From Rhodoferax sp. PAMC 29310 (GTDB lineage Bacteria; Pseudomonadota; Gammaproteobacteria; Burkholderiales; Burkholderiaceae_C), in assembly GCF_017948265.1 (NCBI RefSeq), contig NZ_CP072852.1, positions 1,984,001 to 2,048,000 of the forward strand: 64,000 nucleotides of DNA, given 5' to 3'. The notes beneath the pieces are model-generated. The model did no database searches, was not told the DNA's origin, and saw nothing but the letters and a program-made list of their open reading frames with translations. Below are positions 47,733 to 56,059 of this stretch, in pieces. Position 1 is the stretch's first letter. Every line of letters starts with the position of its first letter. The translations under genes were made by a program, and so were the position numbers.

Positions 47733-49180
47733 CCACTGAAGCCGTTCAAATCCAGCTGGCCCTGATCTCCCACACCAATGCGGGCAAGACCACATTGGCC
47801 CGTACGCTGATGGGCTTGGACGTAGGCGAGGTCCGTGATGCCCCCCATGTCACCACGCTGTCCGAGTCCCACACCCTGCTGTCGACCCCCACGGGTGATT
47901 CGCTGCAGCTGTGGGACACGCCTGGCTTTGGTGATTCGGTTCGGCTATTCAAACGGCTCAACGCCTCTGGCAATCCGATTGGCTGGTTCATGCGCGAAGT
48001 TGTGGACCGCTACGCTGACCGGCCTTTCTGGCTCAGCCAGCAAGCCATTCGCACCGCCAAGGAAGCAGCGGACATCGTGCTGTACCTGGTGAACTCGTCT
48101 GAAGACCCGCAGGATGCCGGTTACCTGGCGTCCGAAATGAAAATTCTGCAGTGGCTCGGCAAACCGGTGGTCATTTTGCTCAACCAGATGGGCGCACCCC
48201 GCCCGCACGACGAAGAAGCGGCGGAAATCGCACGTTGGGCCACACATCTTTCGGTCTACCCAGTGGTGAAAACCGTGCTGCCCCTTGACGCCTTTGCCCG
48301 CTGTTGGGTGCACGAACGTGTTTTCTACGAGGCCATTTCCCAATGGGTTGCCCCGGACAAGCAAAACGCCTACGCCCGCCTCTACGCCACTTGGACAGAA
48401 ACCAACGAGACTCGCCTGCAAGCCGCCATGGCGTTGATTGCGGGCCAAATCATGGCCGCGGCTCACGACAAAGAGCGCTTTGCTGAGAAAGACAGTGCGA
48501 TGTTGGGAACCGTGCTGAGCGCCATAGGCCTGGGCAAGCGGCGTGAACACAAGCGCCAACTCAAGGCCATGGATGCCCTGATGCTGCGACTGAACCAGAA
48601 CATTACCGCCACCACCGCCAGCCTGCTCAAGCTCTACCGCCTTGACGCGGGCGATACTCGCGAGATCAATGAGCGCGTGCAAGAAGTCTTTGTGGTGCGA
48701 GAGGCGTTGGACACCACACAAGCCGGCTTGCTGGGTGGCCTGATTTCAGGCGCAGCCACCGGGCTGTCGGCCGACATCATGAGTGGGGGCCTCACCGTTG
48801 GCGCAGGCGCCTTGATTGGCGGCATTGTGGGCGCCATGACGGCAGCGGGGGCCGCGTGGGCCTTCAACGCCAGCACCGACCGGAACGACCCCAACGTGCG
48901 ATTCTCATCCGAGTTTTTGCGCACCCAAGTGGTCGCCGGCCTGCTGCGCTACCTCGCCGTTACCCACCACGGACGCGGCCGTGGCAAGTTCATTGAATCT
49001 GACGCGCCAGCCTTCTGGCAAGCTGAAGTGGAGGCCGCCGTACTGACGCATGAGGAAGCGCTGGCCGACGTGTTGGACAGTGCGCCTAACCCCAGCACCA
49101 CTGAATCTCTCGTGCCACTGACGGAGGTCCTGAACGCCATGGCGTTGGCGATCTTGGACCGGCTTTACCCGCGCGAGTAA
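47729..49180 (+). CDS. DUF3482 GTPase, apparent ATA start
   Basis: A 483-aa GTP-binding protein if read from ATA at 47729. G1 is SHTNAGKTTL, G3 DTPGFGDS, and G4 NQMG; a C-terminal DUF3482 domain holds a Gly/Ala-rich hydrophobic hairpin (near residues 330-375, GGLISGAATGLSADIMSGG) that may insert in membrane. The nearest canonical start, TTG 47795, falls inside the P loop and would destroy it. The frame upstream of the P loop reads ATA-ACC-ACT-GAA after a stop at 47699, with no ATG, GTG or TTG. An ATG there would give the usual 4-bp overlap with DUF2868 (now CATAAC instead of CATGAC). So the start seems to have mutated by one base, or an AUA start is used. Confidence 0.8.
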   Translation: MTTEAVQIQLALISHTNAGKTTLARTLMGLDVGEVRDAPHVTTLSESHTLLSTPTGDSLQLWDTPGFGDSVRLFKRLNASGNPIGWFMREVVDRYADRPFWLSQQAIRTAKEAADIVLYLVNSSEDPQDAGYLASEMKILQWLGKPVVILLNQMGAPRPHDEEAAEIARWATHLSVYPVVKTVLPLDAFARCWVHERVFYEAISQWVAPDKQNAYARLYATWTETNETRLQAAMALIAGQIMAAAHDKERFAEKDSAMLGTVLSAIGLGKRREHKRQLKAMDALMLRLNQNITATTASLLKLYRLDAGDTREINERVQEVFVVREALDTTQAGLLGGLISGAATGLSADIMSGGLTVGAGALIGGIVGAMTAAGAAWAFNASTDRNDPNVRFSSEFLRTQVVAGLLRYLAVTHHGRGRGKFIESDAPAFWQAEVEAAVLTHEEALADVLDSAPNPSTTESLVPLTEVLNAMALAILDRLYPRE

Positions 49181-50109
49181 TTGCCCTGCTGCCAGAGTGA
49201 CAAATGCTGGGGCAGTGACTCCAGCGACTGAATCACCTTTACCCCGGACAGCGCCCGCTGGGTGAGAGACGGGTGACTCCCACCTGCCCAAATGACGGTC
49301 GCGGGCGACAACAACGCGCGCAGTTCACTCAAACCTGACGTTAACGCGCGCGCCGCAAACACGGGCGTGAAGCTCAGGGCCACGATGTCTGCACGGTGCG
49401 CGGCTGCGGCTTTGGCAATGTCGGCAATCGGTGTTTGTGGCCCCAAAGACAGGCACTGGCAGCCTTCCAAGGTCAGCAGGGTTTCTGCCATCAACAAGCC
49501 CAGCGCATGGGGTTCACCCGGGAAACTGGTCAGCAAAACCCTGGGCATCCCAGACGCAACGGCGACTGGAATACCCGACATCGCCTGGCGCAGCACGCGG
49601 GAGACGCACTCGGTGTAAATATGCTCTTCAAACACCTGAAAGCGGCCGTTCATCCAGGCCTCGCCCACGGCGGTGGTCAGCGGTGCGACCAACTGGGTGA
49701 CAAAACTGACCAGCCCTGAACGCGCCGCCGCCTGGCTTAGCAGTTGCCTCAAAGCGGGCGCGTCGTGCGTCTGAATGAGATCAAGGCACGCCAATAGATC
49801 TGAGGTATGGGAATTTCCCCGCGCAGGCAATGTCTGCGCCTCAGGCGGCACAGCCAAAGCCTGCAACGCACTCATGTCCAGCGCCACGATGCCGCCCGGG
49901 CGGTGTCCGGCATCCATCAGACGCCGAATAACACGCAAGCGCTCCACTTGATCCGACGGGTAAGCCCGGTCCCCCGCCGTGTCTCGCTCGGGCTGCGGGA
50001 ACCCATAACGACGCTCCCAGACGCGCAGTGTGTCTTTGGACAGCCCTGTGGCCCGCTCCACTGCCGCGATGGAGCTGTGGGGAACGGTATCCAGCACGCG
50101 CTCAGTCAT
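49165..50109 (-). CDS. MerR-family B12-binding photoreceptor regulator (CarH/LitR type)
   Basis: A 314-aa regulator. The N-terminal MerR winged helix (IAAVERATGLSKDTLRVWER, RYGFPQPERD) is followed by a helical B12-binding cap and a cobalamin-binding Rossmann domain. Both CarH hallmarks are present: W-x9-EH as WMNGRFQVFEEH near residues 152-163, and ExHxxG as EPHALG near 199, whose histidine is the lower cobalt ligand. In Thermus and Myxococcus such proteins bind adenosylcobalamin in the dark as tetramers that repress, and release DNA in light. ATG 50109 is preferred over TTG 50136. It is divergent from the amine oxidoreductase operon and its tail overlaps convergent DUF3482 by 16 bp. Confidence 0.9.
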   Translation of the reverse strand: MTERVLDTVPHSSIAAVERATGLSKDTLRVWERRYGFPQPERDTAGDRAYPSDQVERLRVIRRLMDAGHRPGGIVALDMSALQALAVPPEAQTLPARGNSHTSDLLACLDLIQTHDAPALRQLLSQAAARSGLVSFVTQLVAPLTTAVGEAWMNGRFQVFEEHIYTECVSRVLRQAMSGIPVAVASGMPRVLLTSFPGEPHALGLLMAETLLTLEGCQCLSLGPQTPIADIAKAAAAHRADIVALSFTPVFAARALTSGLSELRALLSPATVIWAGGSHPSLTQRALSGVKVIQSLESLPQHLSLWQQGNYSRG

Positions 50110-50181
50110 TTCTTTTCCCGAAAAAAGTGAATCCAAAACCTATTGAAAGACGTATTCAACATAGACCTCACTAAAATTCAG

Positions 50182-50210
50182 TTAGACAAAATATGTTTAA
50201 ATGATAACAT
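50182..50210 (+). promoter_or_regulatory. Probable promoter of the light-response operon
   Basis: TAGACA (50183-50188, five of six bases of TTGACA) and TAACAT (50205-50210) are 16 bp apart and point into the operon. The -35 overlaps one of the repeated TTAGACA sites, which suits repression by the divergent regulator. Confidence 0.55.
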
Positions 50211-50239
50211 TGTCCTAGACAAATAAAGAGAATGTCTAA
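50182..50239. promoter_or_regulatory. Cluster of TAGACA operator-like repeats
   Basis: TTAGACAAA (50182-50190) and CTAGACAAA (50215-50223) are direct repeats 33 bp apart, about three helical turns, and TGTCTAA (50233-50239) is the inverse. The second copy is part of a 13-bp palindrome TTGTCCTAGACAA (50210-50222). They flank and cover the probable promoter, just in front of the operon and about 75-130 bp from the divergent MerR gene start, so they are good candidates for its operators. Confidence 0.6.
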
Positions 50240-50294
50240 TGAAGAATCAACTACCAGACAGCCATTGCAACAACCGTCAGCGCAGGAAGCAGCC

Positions 50295-51599
50295 ATGAAA
50301 ATCGCCATCGTCGGGTCCGGCATCTCCGGTTTGGCCGCTGCGCACCGGTTGAACGCAGAGGCCAACATCACCTTGTTCGAGGCCGGCGATTACTTTGGCG
50401 GCCACACCCACACGGTGGACGTCACGTTGCCCACGCCACAAAGCGAGGTGACGCATGGCGTGGACACCGGCTTCCTGGTGTTTAACGAACGCACCTATCC
50501 GCAGTTGATCGCTTTGTTTGCCGAGTTGGGCGTGGCCACCGCTCCGTCCGAGATGTCGTTCTCGGTCAAAGTACCGGGTGCTTTGAAGGGTCGCACGCTG
50601 GAGTGGAGCGGCGCCAACTTGTCAACGGTGTTCTCTCAGCGGCGCAATCTGCTGAACCCGCGTTTTTTGCGCATGCTGGCCGACTTGGTTCGCTTCAACG
50701 CACTCACCACCCGTATCGCCCTGGCTCAGGAAGAGGCCGCACTGATGCAGCCCCTGGGGGAGTTTTTGAGCACCCACAAGTTTGGACAAGCCTTTAGAGA
50801 CTGGTACTTTTTGCCCATGTTGGGCTGCATCTGGAGCTGCCCGACGGACCAGATGCTGAAGTTCCCGGTGGCGACACTCATCCGCTTTTGTCACAACCAC
50901 GGGCTGCTGCAGGTCAGCAATCGCCCGCAATGGCACACCGTGCGCGGCGGCGCCAAGCACTATGTGAACAAGATCGTGGCGCCTATTGCCGACAAACGAT
51001 TGAACACCCCCGTTCGATGTATCGAACGCGACGCCGCTGGCGTACGGGTCATGACTGACGCGGGCACCGAGCACTTTGACCGTCTGGTGCTGGCGACGCA
51101 CTCTGATCAGGCTCTGGCCTTGTTGGGCAGCCCCTCGTTGCAAGAGCGTGAAATTCTGGGCGCCATACGCTACCAGCCCAACCATGCGGTACTGCACACC
51201 GACTCCTCGGTGCTGCCGACACGGCGCAGCGCTTGGGCAGCCTGGAACTACGAGCGGGCGGCCCAGTCGGACCAAGAGTCGGCCCAAGTGTGCCTGCACT
51301 ACCTCATCAACCAGCTGCAACCACTGCCCTTCAGCCAGCCCGTTGTGGTGTCGCTCAACCCTGTGCGTCCCATCGAGAAACGTTTTGTGCTGGGTGAATA
51401 CTTTTACGACCACCCGGTCTTTGACCTGCCCGCCCTGCGCGCGCAACAGGCGCTAGGTGAGTTGCAAGGCCAGCAGCACACCTGGTTCTGTGGCGCATGG
51501 ACAGGCTATGGTTTTCACGAAGACGGCCTCAAGTCCGGCCTCTCCGTGGCGCAGCAATTATTGTCCGAGGTTCGGGCGCCTTGGGCGAACGCGGCATGA
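50295..51599 (+). CDS. FAD-dependent amine oxidoreductase-like protein
   Basis: A 434-aa flavoprotein of the NAD(P)/FAD amine-oxidase group. The dinucleotide motif IAIVGSGISGLAAAHRL is at residues 3-19, VDTGFLVFNERTYPQL near 57 and the C-terminal FAD contact TWFCGAWTGYGFHEDGLKSG near 395. ATG 50295 follows AGGAA; ATG 50232 overlaps an operator-like TGTCTAA and is less likely. Close relatives are encoded with DUF1365 and Cfa-like genes in Pseudomonas and Rhodobacter stress regulons. The substrate is unknown, perhaps a fatty acyl chain. Confidence 0.88.
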   Translation: MKIAIVGSGISGLAAAHRLNAEANITLFEAGDYFGGHTHTVDVTLPTPQSEVTHGVDTGFLVFNERTYPQLIALFAELGVATAPSEMSFSVKVPGALKGRTLEWSGANLSTVFSQRRNLLNPRFLRMLADLVRFNALTTRIALAQEEAALMQPLGEFLSTHKFGQAFRDWYFLPMLGCIWSCPTDQMLKFPVATLIRFCHNHGLLQVSNRPQWHTVRGGAKHYVNKIVAPIADKRLNTPVRCIERDAAGVRVMTDAGTEHFDRLVLATHSDQALALLGSPSLQEREILGAIRYQPNHAVLHTDSSVLPTRRSAWAAWNYERAAQSDQESAQVCLHYLINQLQPLPFSQPVVVSLNPVRPIEKRFVLGEYFYDHPVFDLPALRAQQALGELQGQQHTWFCGAWTGYGFHEDGLKSGLSVAQQLLSEVRAPWANAA

Positions 51600-52381
51600 C
51601 CACCCCAACCGCCACCATGGCCGGCCCCTTGATTGGGTTTGGGCAGGTGCGCCACACCCGGCTGCGCCCACGCCACCATGCGTTCGCCTACCCCACCTGC
51701 TTTTTGATGTTGCCCCTGCGCCATCTGCAGGCCAACCCATCGGCGTTGGCGGTGAACCGGACAGGCTTAATCAGCTTTCATGACCGTGACCATGGCGACG
51801 GTCGCAGCGCGGCCGAAGGCGGAGCCCTGGCCTGGGTCGAGGGCTTGCTGCAATCCGAAGGCGTTGGCGACGCGAAAGGCGAAATCTGGCTGCACTGCTA
51901 CCCCCGCGTGCTGGGCTACACCTTCAACCCGGTGAGCTTTTGGTACTGCCACCGCGCTGACGGCGAGTTGCGCGCGATTGTGGTCGAGGTCAACAACACC
52001 TTTGGCGAGCGCCACTGCTACCTGTTGGACGAGCCGCGTTACGGCCAGGAACTACAAGCCCGCAAGGTGTTTCACGTGTCGCCGTTCTGCGCCGTCACCG
52101 GCGACTACCGGTTTCGCTTTCTTCGCACCCAACACGGCGACGAAGACCGAACCGTGGTGCGCATTGACCATGACAACGCCGACGGCCCTCTGCTGCAAAC
52201 CAGTGTCAGCGGCACCTTGCTGCCGGTGACACCCGCGACCTTGCGCCGCGCCTTGTGGGGCTACCCGGCCCTGACGTTGGCCGTGATGGCCCGCATTCAC
52301 TGGCAGGCACTTCGCCTGTGGTTCAAACGGGTGCGCTTTCACAGCAAGCCCACCCCACCCGTTACCCCCGTGAGCCGATAG
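51596..52381 (+). CDS. DUF1365 family protein
   Basis: A 261-aa protein of the DUF1365 family, unknown activity. Landmarks are GQVRHTRLRPRHHAFAYP near residue 16, the central PRVLGYTFNPVSFWYC near 105 and VVEVNNTFGERHCYLL near 130. It nearly always accompanies the flavin oxidoreductase and the Cfa-like enzyme, so a role in lipid modification is likely. ATG 51596 overlaps the previous stop by 4 bp; an in-frame ATG at 51497 is within the previous gene. Confidence 0.88.
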   Translation: MTTPTATMAGPLIGFGQVRHTRLRPRHHAFAYPTCFLMLPLRHLQANPSALAVNRTGLISFHDRDHGDGRSAAEGGALAWVEGLLQSEGVGDAKGEIWLHCYPRVLGYTFNPVSFWYCHRADGELRAIVVEVNNTFGERHCYLLDEPRYGQELQARKVFHVSPFCAVTGDYRFRFLRTQHGDEDRTVVRIDHDNADGPLLQTSVSGTLLPVTPATLRRALWGYPALTLAVMARIHWQALRLWFKRVRFHSKPTPPVTPVSR

Positions 52382-52418
52382 GCCCCGATAGATTCATTCC
52401 CCGCTCAAGGAGACTTCC

Positions 52419-53669
52419 ATGAACACCACCACTGCCACCCACGCTCCTCGCACCTGGCCGGCGAATATTCCAGCCGCCGCCCGAACCGGACTGAAATTAC
52501 TTCAGCGCATTCAGGTCGGCTCACTGACCGTGCAACTGCCTGACGGCTCGCTGCAACACTTCGGCCAGCATGAAGGGCCGGCGGCTAGCATTTGTCTGCA
52601 CAACTGGCAGGTTTTCAGCGCCTCACTCAAGTCAGGCGACATTGGCTTTGCAGAGAGCTACATTGCCGGCGACTGGAGCACCAGCCACCTCACCGACTTG
52701 CTGGCACTGTTTGTGGCCAACCGGGTGCACATTGAAGAAGCCATTTACGGCAGCTGGGCCGGGCGACTGTTGTACCGGCTCAAGCACCTGATGAACCGCA
52801 ACACCCGCGCCAACAGCCAGAAAAACATCCACGCGCATTACGACCTGGGCAATGCCTTTTACAAACTCTGGCTGGACGAGACCATGAACTACTCGTCCGC
52901 CTGGTTTGAAGGGCACGCTGACGGGGACCTGATCACCGCCCAAAACGCCAAGGTACGCCGCGCCCTGAAACAAGCCGGCGTGAAGGCGGGCGACAGGGTG
53001 CTGGAAATCGGTTGTGGCTGGGGCGCATTGGCTGAAATGGCAACCACCGAGTTCGGCGCATCCGTGGCAGGGGTGACTCTGTCCACCGAACAACTCAGTT
53101 TTGCCCAAGACCGCATGGCGAAACTGGGCGTGGCGCCTGCTGGCAGTGGTGCTGCCGTCAGTCACGACCTGCGCTTACAGGACTACCGCGACATTCAGGA
53201 CGGGCCGTTTGATGCCATTTGCTCCATTGAAATGGTCGAGGCCGTGGGTCGCGAGTACTGGCCGACCTACTTTCAGGCGGTTAAAAAGCTGTTAAAACCC
53301 GGAGGAAAAGCCTGCATTCAAAGCATCGTGATTGATGACAGCCTGTTTGACCGCTACATCGGCTCCACAGACTTCATCCAGCAGTACATCTTTCCCGGTG
53401 GCTGCCTGCCCTGCCCCAGTGAGATCCGCCGCCAGGCGCAAGCAGCTGGCTTGGAGGTGGTCGAAGAGTTTTCTTTTGGTCAAGACTACGCACTGACTCT
53501 GCGGCACTGGCGCGAGCGGTTTTTGGCGCACCGCGCCGAAATTCTTCAACAGGGCTTTGATGAACGCTTCATGCGCATCTGGGAGTTCTACCTCTGCTAC
53601 TGCGAAGCCGCCTTCACCATGAAAAACACCGATCTGGTGCAGTACACCTTGGTTCGGCCATCGCTATGA
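52419..53669 (+). CDS. Cyclopropane-fatty-acid-synthase-like SAM methyltransferase
   Basis: A 416-aa lipid methyltransferase. The SAM site VLEIGCGWGALAEMA lies near residue 194, after the AHYDLGNAFYKLWLDETM region and before IFPGGCLPCPSE and FGQDYALTLRHWRERF. Compared with E. coli Cfa, the bicarbonate-binding Cys139 position is Ser (MNYSSAWF for MQYSCAYW), Glu239 is kept (VEAVG for FEHVG) but its neighbouring His is Ala, and His266 appears to be Gln (IQSI). Tyr317 is kept. This suggests methylation without normal cyclopropane formation, as in furan-fatty-acid enzymes; it is an inference. Good ribosome site AAGGAG. Confidence 0.9.
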   Translation: MNTTTATHAPRTWPANIPAAARTGLKLLQRIQVGSLTVQLPDGSLQHFGQHEGPAASICLHNWQVFSASLKSGDIGFAESYIAGDWSTSHLTDLLALFVANRVHIEEAIYGSWAGRLLYRLKHLMNRNTRANSQKNIHAHYDLGNAFYKLWLDETMNYSSAWFEGHADGDLITAQNAKVRRALKQAGVKAGDRVLEIGCGWGALAEMATTEFGASVAGVTLSTEQLSFAQDRMAKLGVAPAGSGAAVSHDLRLQDYRDIQDGPFDAICSIEMVEAVGREYWPTYFQAVKKLLKPGGKACIQSIVIDDSLFDRYIGSTDFIQQYIFPGGCLPCPSEIRRQAQAAGLEVVEEFSFGQDYALTLRHWRERFLAHRAEILQQGFDERFMRIWEFYLCYCEAAFTMKNTDLVQYTLVRPSL

Positions 53670-54217
53670 AAAAGAGAGCTGCTCTCGCTTTAATTGCGGG
53701 GACTACAACCACTTTTTGCTTAAGAACTTGGGCCAGCATGGCGCCGGACGCAGCACCCCCATTGCCCGGCCTTCGAGCCGCCGGACAAGGCACGTTGCGG
53801 TTTTGGGGCTTTGACATCTACAGCGCTCGACTGTGGGTCAGTCCCGGTTTTCAGGCCGACCGCTACGCAGCCCTCCCGCTCGCCTTGACGCTCGCTTATC
53901 AGCGTGATTTCAGCGCGCAATCCATTGCCGAGCGCTCCTTGACCGAGATGCAGCGCGTTGGCGACTTCAGCCCAGCGCAAGGCACGCGCTGGCGTCAAGC
54001 CCTGCAAGCTGCCCTGCCCGAAATCAAGGCGGGCGACCACCTCACCGGCTTGTTCCAGCCGGGCGGGCCGGCCGTGTTTCAACTGAAGGGGAAAACCGTG
54101 GGCGAGGTGAGCGACCCCGCCTTTGGCCCCCTGTTCTTCGGTATCTGGTTGTCGCCGCGCACCTCCGAGCCCCGTTTGCGCGAGGCCCTGCTGGCCCTGC
54201 CCGGAGCACCCCAGTGA
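53666..54217 (+). CDS. Chalcone isomerase-like periplasmic protein
   Basis: A 183-aa protein with a probable signal peptide (about 1-24, KKRAALALIAGTTTTFCL) and a chalcone-isomerase-like domain (GQGTLRFWGFDIYSARLWVS, then ALTLAYQRDFSAQSIAERS). In bacteria such domains are thought to bind fatty acids rather than act on flavonoids. The ATG overlaps the stop of the Cfa-like gene by 4 bp and its own stop overlaps the next gene (GTGA). Likely a periplasmic lipid-binding partner. Confidence 0.85.
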   Translation: MKKRAALALIAGTTTTFCLRTWASMAPDAAPPLPGLRAAGQGTLRFWGFDIYSARLWVSPGFQADRYAALPLALTLAYQRDFSAQSIAERSLTEMQRVGDFSPAQGTRWRQALQAALPEIKAGDHLTGLFQPGGPAVFQLKGKTVGEVSDPAFGPLFFGIWLSPRTSEPRLREALLALPGAPQ

Positions 54218-55515
54218 CCCAAGCCGCCACCGTCACCTTGCGCCATGGCCTGAGCTATGGCTTGCTGGGCCTGCCTCTGGCGTTTGTAGCGCTGCCACTG
54301 TATGTGTTGCTGCCCAACCATTACGCACGCGAATTCGGCATGCCGCTGGCTACGCTGGGTGCCGTGCTGCTTCTGGCCCGCTTGTTCGATGCCTTCACCG
54401 ACCCGTTGCTGGGTCGCCTGAGCGACCGCCTGTTTGCCCGTTCACGGCGCGCCGTGCTCATGATGGGCGGTATTTCAGCGCTGATTCTGGCGCTGGGCAT
54501 GCAGGCCCTTTTCTTCCCCCGAGTAAGCACGCCTGAAGCGCTTCAGTACTGGGCGCTGGCTTGTTTGTTGGTCGTCTACACCGCCTATAGCCAACTCAGT
54601 ATTTCCCACCAATCCTGGGGCGCTCGCTTAGGGGGCGGCGAGCTGCACCAAGGCCGCATCGTGGCTTGGCGGGAAGGGTTGGGGTTAGTGGGCGTGCTGC
54701 TGGCCGCTGTGCTGCCCTCGGTCTTTGGCTTGCCGGTGATGATCGGCGTGCTGGCTGTGGCGCTGGCGGTGGGCTGGCTCGCGTGGTCCCAAGCGCCTGA
54801 ACCGCAGCGCAGTGAGACCCCTTCTTTGACAAGTGCACCGCGCGCCAGCCTGTGGCACCCGTGGCGGCAGTCGGGCTTTCGGCGTTTACTGACCGTCTTC
54901 ATGCTCAATGGCATTGCCAGCGCGATTCCTGCCACGCTGGTGCTGTTCTTCATTCAAGACCGCCTGCAGGCACCCGCCGCTCAGGAACCCCTGTTTTTGG
55001 GCGCCTACTTTTTATCCGCCGCACTGTCGATCCCGCTGTGGATCAAGGCCGTGGCTCGTTGGGGCCTGGCGCGCACCTGGCTGGCAGGCATGCTGTTGGC
55101 CATTGCGGTGTTTGCGTGGGCGGCGGGACTGGGACAGGGTGATATCACCGCCTTCTTGATCGTTTGCGCCCTCTCGGGGGTGGCTCTGGGCACCGACCTG
55201 GCTCTGCCCAGCGCCTTGCTTGCGGGCGTGATTGCGAAGCAAGGTGACCAAGGTCGCCTGGAAGGCGCGTACTTCGGTTGGTGGAACCTGGCCACCAAGC
55301 TCAATCTGGCACTGGCAGCGGGGTTGGCCCTGCCGCTGCTCGACGCCCTGGGCTACACGCCTGGTGGTCGCGACCCGGAGGCACTTCGCACCCTGGGTCT
55401 GGCCTATGCCGTGCTGCCCTGCGCGCTCAAACTGGCAGCCGCTTTGGCCCTGTATTTTTTGTTGATTCGCCAGCCCCAGCCGGGCCGGCACCTGTTACCG
55501 AAAGGGAATTCCTGA
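54214..55515 (+). CDS. MFS transporter (GPH/MelB-like)
   Basis: A 433-aa membrane carrier with 12 predicted helices. RLFDAFTDPLLGRLSDR near residue 56 is the characteristic motif of the glycoside-pentoside-hexuronide group. In this cluster the cargo may be a lipid or lipid precursor rather than a sugar; that is a guess from context. GTG start at 54214 overlaps the upstream stop, and its stop overlaps the lipoprotein gene. Confidence 0.87.
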   Translation: MTQAATVTLRHGLSYGLLGLPLAFVALPLYVLLPNHYAREFGMPLATLGAVLLLARLFDAFTDPLLGRLSDRLFARSRRAVLMMGGISALILALGMQALFFPRVSTPEALQYWALACLLVVYTAYSQLSISHQSWGARLGGGELHQGRIVAWREGLGLVGVLLAAVLPSVFGLPVMIGVLAVALAVGWLAWSQAPEPQRSETPSLTSAPRASLWHPWRQSGFRRLLTVFMLNGIASAIPATLVLFFIQDRLQAPAAQEPLFLGAYFLSAALSIPLWIKAVARWGLARTWLAGMLLAIAVFAWAAGLGQGDITAFLIVCALSGVALGTDLALPSALLAGVIAKQGDQGRLEGAYFGWWNLATKLNLALAAGLALPLLDALGYTPGGRDPEALRTLGLAYAVLPCALKLAAALALYFLLIRQPQPGRHLLPKGNS

Positions 55516-56048
55516 TGCAAAGACGTCTTCTTCTCTCCAGCGCTGTCGCAGCACCCCTGGTACTGGCCGGTTGCGCCGGCCCCAAAATGTCTGACTTCCT
55601 GGGTGAAAAACCCACGCTCGACCTGGCCGAGTATTTCAATGGCCGCATTGATGGCTACGGCATGTTTCAAGACCGCAGCGGGCACGTCGTCAAACGATTC
55701 ACCGTGGTCATGGACTGCAGCTGGCAGGGCAACAAAGGCGTTCTGGACGAAGCATTCACCTATTCAGACGGCACCACCGAGCGCCGCGTCTGGACCCTGA
55801 TCCGTGGCGAGGGCGGCACCTACACCGGCACAGCAGGCGATGTAGTGGGCGTGGCGCGTGGCCAAACATCCGGCAACGCATTCCATTGGAACTACACCCT
55901 GAACCTGCCAGTGGACGGCAAGACCTGGGAAGTTCAATTGGACGACTGGATGTATTTGATCGATGAGCGCACCATGCTAAACCGTGCCACCATGAGCAAG
56001 TTTGGCGTGCGCCTGGGCGATCTCACGCTGTCATTCACCAAACGTTAA
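55515..56048 (+). CDS. DUF3833 lipoprotein
   Basis: A 177-aa predicted lipoprotein. The signal peptide ends in the lipobox VLAGC near residue 19, and the mature part fits DUF3833 (YFNGRIDGYGMFQDRSG, WQGNKGVLDEAFTYSDG, DWMYLIDERTMLNRATMSKFG). Probably in the outer or inner membrane facing the periplasm. DUF3833 genes often accompany chalcone-isomerase-like and Cfa-like genes. The ATG overlaps the MFS stop (TGATG). Confidence 0.88.
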   Translation: MQRRLLLSSAVAAPLVLAGCAGPKMSDFLGEKPTLDLAEYFNGRIDGYGMFQDRSGHVVKRFTVVMDCSWQGNKGVLDEAFTYSDGTTERRVWTLIRGEGGTYTGTAGDVVGVARGQTSGNAFHWNYTLNLPVDGKTWEVQLDDWMYLIDERTMLNRATMSKFGVRLGDLTLSFTKR

Positions 56049-56059
56049 AGTCGCCACCC

